DNA from: Bryobacterales bacterium
GTDB lineage: Bacteria; Cyanobacteriota; Vampirovibrionia; Obscuribacterales; Obscuribacteraceae
Assembly (NCBI GenBank): GCA_903970295.1
Contig: CAJCHQ010000542.1
Span: forward strand, 1-12,481
Reading direction: 5' to 3'
DNA length: 12,481 nt
Of this stretch, positions 7,236 to 12,481 are shown piece after piece. The notes beneath the pieces were generated by a model, which was not told the origin of the DNA, did no database searches, and saw only the letters and a program-made list of their open reading frames with translations. Every line of letters begins with the position of its first letter. The first letter of the stretch is position 1. The position numbers and the translations under genes are program-made.

Positions 7236-8363
7236 TTAGCGGTCCTGGAGAGCGCTTATCGCCTTGTTGTCATGCGTGTGAACAACCTGACAGCCGGGAA
7301 TGCTGCCGACCGCGTGTTTGAATTCCATATCGAAGGTAACCTTCTTGGGCGGCTTTTGTGCTACTGGAAATTCCCAGACACCAGTCTGATTTAAACTGGA
7401 CACTGAGCGCAACGAGGCGGCTTTGAAAGCTGATTCTTCCTTGAGGTTACGCTTTTTGTCATCCACCGGAGTGAAACTTTCGATTTTGCAGTCAATGTCG
7501 CGGCTTCGAAAAACCGTGATTACGACCATCGCACTGCCGGGGCCGATGGTGGTCTGCTGACACCATTGAGCATAGATCGCTTTAGCGACCTTCTGGTACC
7601 ACTGATCCCAATTTGCCGGAGCTATCACCTTAGCTTCGGGCAGAGTCATTTGAGTGGCTTTAAGCTGTGCCTGTCCGGTCGGTTTCGCAGTGACAGGCTT
7701 GGGTGCCATAATGGCGGTACCGTCGGAACGATAACGGTTTGTCCGCCAGTTGTAGTATGGCGTCGAGGATTTCCAGCGCATGTCGGTTTGCATTGAAGTT
7801 CGCGACGGCTGGACGACATTAGTCCCGTGTCCGGGAGCCCAATTCATGATTCCGTTCCTGGGAGTGGCAGTGTAGTTCCAGGTTGGCGGACGCTGAGGCG
7901 GGGGAGGGGATGGGGATGGTTTAGGAGGCGATCCAGCCGGCGGAGTAATACTGGCAGAGCTATCAATATGGTGCGTCAACGGCGGCGGCAAAATGGGAGC
8001 GCTCTGTCCTGGATTGTACAAACTTCCCCCAGCAAATTGATTGATTGAAGATGGCATCGACTGCGAGGAGGGCGCCGATCGAGAAGCTGGCGGTGCCGGC
8101 GGCGGCGACAAAAGCAGTTTTACAGAGGGTTGCATTTGTTGATTGTCTTCAACCCCGGTGTGCAGTAGTTTTCCCGTTCCCGCAGATTGCCCCGCCGGAG
8201 CCGACTGCCCCGTAGAGGCTGATTGCCCCTCAGGCGCACCAGAATCGGGCTGCTCAGCGGCCAACACCGAGAGACCAAGGCCACCGCCGACAAAAAGGAC
8301 AGAGACGAATATGACCGGCAGAATTATGACTCGGATGCTTTCTGCCGTTTGAAACAATCGCAT
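7236..8363 (-). CDS. Proline-rich exported protein with TonB-like C-terminal domain
   Basis: A 375-residue protein read from ATG 8363. Residues 11-34 are strongly hydrophobic and end in LAAEQ, so this is either a cleaved signal peptide or an N-terminal membrane anchor. Three GQSA-type hexad repeats and a Pro/Ser-rich stretch follow, up to about residue 180. The last 125 residues (from NWDQWYQKVAKAIYAQW) look like the TonB/TolA C-terminal fold: an amphipathic helix, beta strands around MVVITVF, then a helix AASLRSVSSL. Anchor, proline-rich spacer and C-terminal domain is the plan of TonB-like periplasm-spanning proteins, but no ExbB/ExbD or receptor gene is nearby, so partner and energy coupling are unknown. 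The frame stays open upstream to a TTG at 8426, but ATG 8363 directly precedes the signal-like segment and has a purine-rich AAGAGA about seven bases upstream. It lies 94 bases downstream of the metalloprotease gene on the same strand and may be co-transcribed with it. Confidence 0.72.
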   Translation of the reverse strand: MRLFQTAESIRVIILPVIFVSVLFVGGGLGLSVLAAEQPDSGAPEGQSASTGQSAPAGQSAGTGKLLHTGVEDNQQMQPSVKLLLSPPPAPPASRSAPSSQSMPSSINQFAGGSLYNPGQSAPILPPPLTHHIDSSASITPPAGSPPKPSPSPPPPQRPPTWNYTATPRNGIMNWAPGHGTNVVQPSRTSMQTDMRWKSSTPYYNWRTNRYRSDGTAIMAPKPVTAKPTGQAQLKATQMTLPEAKVIAPANWDQWYQKVAKAIYAQWCQQTTIGPGSAMVVITVFRSRDIDCKIESFTPVDDKKRNLKEESAFKAASLRSVSSLNQTGVWEFPVAQKPPKKVTFDMEFKHAVGSIPGCQVVHTHDNKAISALQDR

Positions 8364-8457
8364 CTCAGGTCTCTTCTCCACTCTCGAACATCCGCTACTC
8401 CACTCTACCAGAGCGGGCTCTTTCAATACCTATAGGACGCACCGCACCGATGCAGAG

Positions 8458-9558
8458 CTAAAGCTGTTTCCAGAACCTGGACACCGCTCGTTGGTAAAAT
8501 TCAAAACCAGGTTTGCCAGTCGAATCTTTGATGGCGGCTTCGAAGTCCTGCAGTTCACGAGCTCGATCAACGATCTTTCGAATTATCGTAATGCCTTTAT
8601 CGTGCACAATCTCCTGAACAGTCACACAAGCCAGCGCGTATCGCAAGTCTGAATCTTTGTACAACTCATGACACATTTGCTCGTACGTGGGTGGTGCCTG
8701 TTTCTTGCCTGCCGCTACTAAACGACGATCGTAATCCGGATAGAGTCCAAGCACCGCATATGGAGCTGACATTGCATCTGCTGCCCCTTCGTCGAACCAA
8801 TTAGGGACTTTTGCCAGATAATTATCGCCATAGTTCGTGTTGCAAATCGCATGACAGTACTCGTGCAATACATCCCCGATCGCTCGACCTGATCCAGGCG
8901 CGCGATTAATTTTTCCATTTTGATCACGTTCGCAGAACAAGACAACATTCGAGTTGCCGGTTCCGTCCTGGGTTCCATTAGGCACCTCAATCCCCATCAG
9001 AGCCATATAAAAGGCATTGAATGCCGAGCGATCGCGGAATAGATAGAAATTGATTTCAGGCAATTCATCCCCGAAAACTTCTGTGGCTCGTTTAACAAAG
9101 TCTGGTAGGCAGTTCAAGGTCGGAATCGTCCAGTCAGTCTTGGGGCTGCTTGCGTGTATTTTGGTGTGCACTCCGTCAGGTACATCAGCAAAGAACGGTG
9201 GCATCATTTTTTCCACCGTATCGATATCGGCTAGACAACCCTGAGTCGATTTCCAGTTGGGATAGCCTGCAAAACCATTTTTAACAGCAGCCAGCAGCAA
9301 TGGTTTTGCCTGCTCGGGTCGGTGCAATTGAAGCCAAGCAAAACCGCATAGGTACAAAGCTTCGGGCTCATTTTTCTGTGTGTCAGGGAGCCGAGCATAA
9401 GTTCTTGTCAGCGCAAAGTATTCGTTGCGCTGAGCAAACTGACGCAGGCTTAGCACGGCGGCCGATTCGACGCTTTCTGCTGAAGCGCAAGCAGCTGCAA
9501 AAAGAAACAGAATTGATGAAACTGCTATACAGTGGACGCACCGAACAGTTAAATTCAT
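8458..9558 (-). CDS. Secreted TPR-containing zinc metalloprotease, gluzincin (peptidase MA-like) type
   Basis: A 366-residue protein with a signal peptide (residues 1-27, ACASA before the cut). A helical pair of TPR-like repeats follows (about 35-95). The catalytic core has the zinc motif H222-E-Y-C-H226 and, 30 residues on, N-W-F-D-E-G-A-A with E257 as the probable third zinc ligand. This 'HExxH ... WFxEGxA' spacing is typical of gluzincins of the peptidase MA clan, so E223 would be the general base. It should act in the periplasm or outside the cell; its substrate is unknown. No Shine-Dalgarno is visible before ATG 9558. Instead the region immediately upstream carries repeated CCTAATCGA units (minus-strand sense), the nearest about ten bases from the start. 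The next gene on this strand, the TonB-like protein, follows after 94 bases. Confidence 0.82.
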   Translation of the reverse strand: MNLTVRCVHCIAVSSILFLFAAACASAESVESAAVLSLRQFAQRNEYFALTRTYARLPDTQKNEPEALYLCGFAWLQLHRPEQAKPLLLAAVKNGFAGYPNWKSTQGCLADIDTVEKMMPPFFADVPDGVHTKIHASSPKTDWTIPTLNCLPDFVKRATEVFGDELPEINFYLFRDRSAFNAFYMALMGIEVPNGTQDGTGNSNVVLFCERDQNGKINRAPGSGRAIGDVLHEYCHAICNTNYGDNYLAKVPNWFDEGAADAMSAPYAVLGLYPDYDRRLVAAGKKQAPPTYEQMCHELYKDSDLRYALACVTVQEIVHDKGITIIRKIVDRARELQDFEAAIKDSTGKPGFEFYQRAVSRFWKQL

Positions 9559-9560
9559 AG

Positions 9561-9607
9561 TCGATCAGTCGATTAGGCAGTTTTAGTCGATTAGGTAATC
9601 GATTAGG
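9561..9607. repeat. TCGATTAGG direct-repeat cluster in a divergent promoter region
   Basis: TCGATTAGG occurs exactly three times at 9569-9577, 9587-9595 and 9599-9607, with a diverged copy TCGATCAG at 9561-9568. The third copy is part of a perfect ten-base palindrome, TAATCGATTA (9596-9605). The cluster occupies the gap between the divergent metalloprotease and TMEM175-like genes, close to the metalloprotease start. This suggests an operator or translational control element, though simple local duplication is equally possible. The rest of the gap, 9608-9691, shows only a short CCCG-AAGA-CGGG hairpin near 9635. Confidence 0.5.
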
Positions 9608-9691
9608 TTGCTTGAAGCGTGCCACCTCAGCATACCCGAAGACGGGAGACTGCATAAAGCATTTGGTCGAATCAAGGTAGAATAATTGTCC

Positions 9692-10531
9692 ATGGCGGAA
9701 GAATTCAACCGAAATCAGTCCCTAGGAAGTGAACGCATAGCCACCCTGGCTGACGGCGTTTTCGCAATCGTGCTGACGCTGTTGGTAATAGATTTGAAAG
9801 CACCCGAGGGCGCTTCTTCCCGACAACTTTTGCATCTCATGGGAGAACTCGGTCCGAAGTTCTTCGCGTATGTGCTCACATTTGGTATCGCCAGCATCTT
9901 CTGGTTCGGGCACCACATGGAGTTTCACTACATCAGGCGATCTGACCGTACACACATCTGGCTGAATTTACTTTTTATGATGGCTATTGGCTTCTTACCA
10001 TTCTCCGCGTCGCTTCTCGGCAATAACCTGACTCAGCCCCTCGCCAGCGCTTTCTATGGCATTCACTTAGCCATTCTAGGTTTCATTCGTTATTGTCACT
10101 GGCGCTATGCGACAGATCATCATCGGCTCGTCGACAGTTCAATGAGCGACGATTTGATTCACGAAGTAAGCGGTACTTTCTTGTGGGTACCATGCGCTTA
10201 TCTCTGTGCAGCAGCAATTTCATTTGTGAACGTCTATGCGAGCCTGGTCTTTTACATAGCGCTCGCCCTGCGTTATATTTTCTCAGCCAAACAAGATAGA
10301 CACCTGACATCGCTGAAACCAGCTTCAACCGCTCATTTGCAGAACCAAATTTCAATCGCGAATGCGGATGATAAAGACAAATCGAGCGTGGTCTTGACCT
10401 CGCTCCCGACTCCGCGAGAAACCGAAGTTGATGGCATCACGCTGCCCGCGACTCCGCAACAAACCAATACTGAAACTGCCGCGATGCCCTCTGTAACTCG
10501 ACATATCAAAGCTGAGCAGGCGGCAGATTGA
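9692..10531 (+). CDS. TMEM175-like (DUF1211) potassium channel family membrane protein
   Basis: A 279-residue protein with six predicted membrane helices in residues 15-195. The first helix carries R15-I-A-T-L-A-D-G-V-F-A-I26 followed by VLTLLVIDL, the hallmark of the TMEM175/DUF1211 family, whose bacterial members are tetrameric K+ channels with the pore formed by this helix. The usual 'RxxxFSDGVFAI' is altered: Leu19-Ala20 stand where Phe-Ser are expected. The W/F-x-x-H pattern in helix 2 (FWFGHH, 60-65) is typical. Residues 200-279 form a hydrophilic Thr/Pro-rich tail not usual for the family. Start: ATG 9692 gives a standard N-terminus, but TTG 9686 in the same frame has AAGG at better spacing (eight bases), so two extra residues are possible. 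Channel function is inferred from the family. Confidence 0.8.
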   Translation: MAEEFNRNQSLGSERIATLADGVFAIVLTLLVIDLKAPEGASSRQLLHLMGELGPKFFAYVLTFGIASIFWFGHHMEFHYIRRSDRTHIWLNLLFMMAIGFLPFSASLLGNNLTQPLASAFYGIHLAILGFIRYCHWRYATDHHRLVDSSMSDDLIHEVSGTFLWVPCAYLCAAAISFVNVYASLVFYIALALRYIFSAKQDRHLTSLKPASTAHLQNQISIANADDKDKSSVVLTSLPTPRETEVDGITLPATPQQTNTETAAMPSVTRHIKAEQAAD

Positions 10532-10571
10532 CTGCACTAATCGAATTTATAATCTACCTGAAAGAATGAGA

Positions 10572-10595
10572 CGAAAAACTCGCTTCCGTTTTTCG
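10572..10595. other. Perfect eight-pair stem-loop between genes
   Basis: CGAAAAAC (10572-10579) and GTTTTTCG (10588-10595) are perfect inverted repeats around an eight-base loop. It lies 40 bases after the TMEM175-like gene's stop and 39 before the next start. The T-run is inside the stem rather than after it, so it is not a standard terminator. It may slow or protect transcript ends, or serve as a protein site. Confidence 0.4.
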
Positions 10596-10634
10596 CAGCC
10601 GCACCAAATTTCAGCAGACACGCGAAAACACTGA

Positions 10635-11231
10635 ATGCGTAGTTTACTGATTGCCCTGAAAGTAAGCTTGGTTGATAATTCCAGCACCTTCTCCCGCAAG
10701 CTTCAGGAGCACCTCGTGAGTGAACTCATTGGCAGAACTGTCCCGCCCGATCAACATTTAGCCGAATTGCAAAGGAAACTGTTCGACCAGCCGGTTAATT
10801 CTGTGGACGATGCCGAAGCCGTCTGTAATAAAATCAGACAGGAGATAAGTGCTAATCCGGCTGATATGGCATCTCTTCGTGCATCGCTAAAAACAGCAGC
10901 TATGGTGGAATTAGGTGGGCAAGGTTCGGCTGAGGATACGGCCAGAAACTATGCTGAACTGGCACTGATCGACCTGGCAACAGCTCCCCGGGATGGAACC
11001 AATAGTGTGGTCAATCAGATTTTTTCGGAGACCAACATGGCGTTGATCATGGACCAACAGAATGCTATGCTCGCGGCTCAAAATACTCTGGTCGAGCCGC
11101 AAAATCAAACAGGATTAGGTTGGGTAGCGAACCTCACCAGGCAGAATCTGAATCCCACCATCGGCACAGTCGCTGATTACGTGCAAAGCCAATTGCCACC
11201 AAACCTGCATTTGCACAAACCAGGGTCTTGA
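10635..11231 (+). CDS. Hypothetical protein, helical, unknown function
   Basis: A 198-residue protein I do not recognise. It has no clear signal peptide, membrane helix, Cys pair or catalytic motif. The composition suggests mostly alpha helices. The first two thirds are acidic and Ala/Leu-rich with an amphipathic pattern (for example AELQRKLFDQPV and YAELALIDLATA). The last 60 residues are rich in Gln and Asn (DQQNAMLAAQNTLVEPQNQ). No Shine-Dalgarno precedes ATG 10635, so the start is uncertain; an in-frame TTG at 10668 is an alternative, also without a site. The gene runs in the same direction as the TMEM175-like gene (103 bases upstream) and the hydrolase gene (53 bases downstream), which would allow one transcript. 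Its length and even composition over the whole frame favour a real gene. Confidence 0.6.
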   Translation: MRSLLIALKVSLVDNSSTFSRKLQEHLVSELIGRTVPPDQHLAELQRKLFDQPVNSVDDAEAVCNKIRQEISANPADMASLRASLKTAAMVELGGQGSAEDTARNYAELALIDLATAPRDGTNSVVNQIFSETNMALIMDQQNAMLAAQNTLVEPQNQTGLGWVANLTRQNLNPTIGTVADYVQSQLPPNLHLHKPGS

Positions 11232-11234
11232 ACG

Positions 11235-11266
11235 CCGTCGAGTGGCAATGACGAGATCTACGACGG
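11235..11266 (+). other. Inverted repeat upstream of the hydrolase gene
   Basis: CCGTCG (11235-11240) and CGACGG (11261-11266) are perfect complements around a 20-base loop, placed between the stop of the unknown gene and the Shine-Dalgarno of the hydrolase. The stem is only six pairs and no T-run follows, so its role, if any, is uncertain. Confidence 0.25.
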
Positions 11267-11284
11267 ACCAGGCAGGAGATAACA

Positions 11285-11872
11285 TTGACCGAGCGAAATG
11301 CCATCATCGTTCACGGTACCCCCGGCAAAGAAGAATATTATGACGCCAACGTTCCTTCCGGCAGCAACCACCACTGGCTTCCATGGTTGCAGAAGCAGCT
11401 AATCGTGCACGATGTTGCCGCGAATGCACCTGAGATCCCTAACGCCTGGGATCCGTTTTATCCCACCTGGCAGCGAGAATTTGAAAGATTCGAGGTCGGT
11501 CCCCAAACCATTCTGGTTGGACACAGTTGCGGCAGTGGCTTCATTCTCCGTTGGTTGTGCGAGCACAGGCAAACAAAGGTCGACCAGGTGATTTTGGTCG
11601 CACCATGGCTCGATCCCCGCCGGCGCAAGACCAGGGAATTTTTCAACTTCGCTATCGATCATGAATTAGCAACTCGTGCCAATCGAGTAACAATCTTCAA
11701 CTCCGATAACGATGACCATGAAATTCACGAATCGGTAAAAATTATTCGCGACACCATAGACGGCATTAACTATCGGGAATTTCGCAACTATGGTCACTTC
11801 TGCCTGAATGACATGGGCACGAGTCACTTTCCGGAGCTTCTAGAAACAGCCTTATCGACCGGAGCGACTTGA
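11285..11872 (+). CDS. RBBP9/YdeN-type serine alpha/beta hydrolase
   Basis: A 195-residue single-domain hydrolase. It opens with the family's first strand and oxyanion region NAIIVHGTPG (5-14), then HHWLPWL (29-35). The nucleophile elbow is G79-H-S81-C-G83. The acid is probably D143 or D144 in the segment NSDNDDHEI, and the base is H171 in NYGHF. Order and spacing fit the RBBP9/YdeN serine hydrolase family, which is cytoplasmic (no signal peptide is seen) and generally of unknown physiological substrate; esterase or amidase activity is typical. The start is TTG 11285: AGGAG (11274-11278) lies six bases upstream and the encoded N-terminus fits the family exactly, so the rare start codon is well supported. 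The gene lies 53 bases after the unknown helical protein and converges on the P-type ATPase fragment across a tandem repeat array. Confidence 0.85.
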   Translation: MTERNAIIVHGTPGKEEYYDANVPSGSNHHWLPWLQKQLIVHDVAANAPEIPNAWDPFYPTWQREFERFEVGPQTILVGHSCGSGFILRWLCEHRQTKVDQVILVAPWLDPRRRKTREFFNFAIDHELATRANRVTIFNSDNDDHEIHESVKIIRDTIDGINYREFRNYGHFCLNDMGTSHFPELLETALSTGAT

Positions 11873-11903
11873 CATTAATATGCTGCCAACGTGGTCATGT
11901 ACT

Positions 11904-12016
11904 CGGCGCCTCATCCGGACACGGCGATTGATCACGCACGCGGCGATTAATCATGCACGCGGCGATTAATCATGGACAGGGCGATTAATCATGGACACGG
12001 CGCTGTATCATCATCG
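11904..12016. repeat. Tandem array of 19-base repeats
   Basis: Four good units of consensus CGGCGATTAATCATGNACA lie head to tail at 11922-11940, 11941-11959, 11960-11978 and 11979-11997. They are flanked by a diverged 18-base unit at 11904-11921 and a diverged 19-base unit at 11998-12016. Most units contain the palindrome GATTAATC. The 19-base period is not a multiple of three. The array fills the space between convergent genes and overlaps the last codons and stop of the P-type ATPase gene (stop at 11989-11991, inside the fourth unit). The copies match more closely in the middle than at the edges, as in minisatellites. Confidence 0.9.
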
Positions 12017-12481
12017 TCCGATTCCGCGGCTCCAACGTCCAGAAGTGGTCGCATGCCATTAGCCGCGCCGACAATTACCGATCCGTTGTTTAGCAAAGTG
12101 GCGGCGATCATTTCACTGCGATTGAAAGCCGCAAGCAAAAGTCCCGTCCAATTAGGAATCGAAACTACATGCAGGTTTTGGCGAGCCAGACCCATTCCTT
12201 GACGAGCGATTTCGAGCGCGTCCACTAGACCGGACAAACTCTCAGTGGTTAAAACTATGTCTGCGCGGTGGCGCGCGACATCGGTGGCTGTTTCAAAAGC
12301 GATCGCAACATCAGCTTGCTCCAGCGCCAGCGTATCGCCGACATCGAAACCAACCACAGCAACACGTCGACCCATCTTTTTGTATTCACGCACAATACGC
12401 GCTTGATCTTCTGCAGAAGTTCTGTAGTGTACTGTTCCGATTCCCGCTCGCTTAGCCAGAGCCTCAGCGGCTTGGACGGTG
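11989..12481 (-). CDS. P-type (heavy-metal P1B-like) ATPase, C-terminal part, degenerate P-domain
   Basis: The minus strand from the right edge gives 163 codons ending in TGA at 11989-11991; the N-terminus lies outside the window. The segment covers the end of the phosphorylation domain and the last two membrane helices of a P1B-type ATPase. The line VAVVGFDVGDTLALEQADVA corresponds to the family's hinge motif VGDGxNDxPAL, followed by ADIVL and LVDALEIARQ, then RQNLHVVSIPN and NGSVIVGAANGMRPLL for the final helices. The hinge is altered: the first Asp is Phe (codon 12346-12348), the Gly is Asp and the Asn is Gly; only the second Asp is kept. The upstream P-domain Lys (usual pattern PxDK) is Gln (12403-12405). 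Both positions serve phosphoryl transfer and Mg binding in known pumps. The frame is intact, so a divergent or inactive paralogue is more likely than a decaying gene. A short acidic tail, ESDDDDTAPCP, ends the protein. Confidence 0.75.
   Translation of the reverse strand, partial: TVQAAEALAKRAGIGTVHYRTSAEDQARIVREYKKMGRRVAVVGFDVGDTLALEQADVAIAFETATDVARHRADIVLTTESLSGLVDALEIARQGMGLARQNLHVVSIPNWTGLLLAAFNRSEMIAATLLNNGSVIVGAANGMRPLLDVGAAESDDDDTAPCP

Noticed and set aside
7176..7394. Plus-strand open frame of 72 codons across the convergent gap
   Set aside because: It overlaps the end of the TonB-like gene in antisense and starts within the repeat arms; no family or ribosome site was seen.
8364..8426. 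TTG-initiated extension of the TonB-like protein
   Set aside because: It would place 21 polar residues before a signal-like segment; ATG 8363 gives a normal N-terminus.
11922..11997. CRISPR array or plasmid iterons
   Set aside because: The units abut with no spacers, so it is not CRISPR. No replication initiator gene or AT-rich origin region is nearby, so an origin cannot be supported.

Overview
The window comes from the chromosome of a Gram-negative-type bacterium of moderate GC. Secreted proteins with ordinary signal peptides, a TonB-like C-terminal domain, Shine-Dalgarno sites of the AAGGAG type, TTG starts and several eukaryotic-like Ser/Thr kinases are all present. This mix resembles large-genome, kinase-rich lineages such as the non-photosynthetic relatives of Cyanobacteria (Melainabacteria/Obscuribacterales type). 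That placement is an impression from gene content only; no rRNA or marker gene is present to confirm it.

Layout. A polytopic GT-C-like membrane protein runs off the left edge on the minus strand (1-1315). Divergent from it is a tightly coupled three-gene operon (1451-5299). It encodes two membrane-anchored Ser/Thr kinases whose kinase domain is C-terminal, then a protein that resembles their N-terminal membrane module but has no kinase domain. The genes overlap by 11 and 7 bases, and a hairpin plus T-run terminator overlaps the last stop codon. A 240-base leader with a possible 19-codon ORF and a nested stem-loop with an alternative pairing then precedes a DUF4173 membrane protein (5540-7105).

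Two minus-strand genes converge on it: a proline-rich, TonB-C-like exported protein (7236-8363) and, upstream of that, a secreted TPR-plus-gluzincin (HExxH...E) metalloprotease (8458-9558). The convergent gap holds an unusual set of three arms that can form two mutually exclusive hairpins. A cluster of TCGATTAGG direct repeats lies in the divergent gap before a plus-strand series: a TMEM175-like (DUF1211) channel protein (9692-10531), a helical protein of unknown function (10635-11231) and an RBBP9/YdeN-type alpha/beta hydrolase (11285-11872).

At the right edge the C-terminal part of a P-type ATPase enters on the minus strand. Its P-domain motifs are degenerate, and its stop codon lies inside a 19-base tandem repeat array that fills the convergent gap.

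The most notable system is the kinase operon: a putative membrane-bound signalling complex made of an RD kinase, a non-RD kinase with a DFS metal motif, and a kinase-less partner. The stoichiometry and signal are not visible from sequence. No rRNA, tRNA, CRISPR array, transposase or phage gene was recognised.
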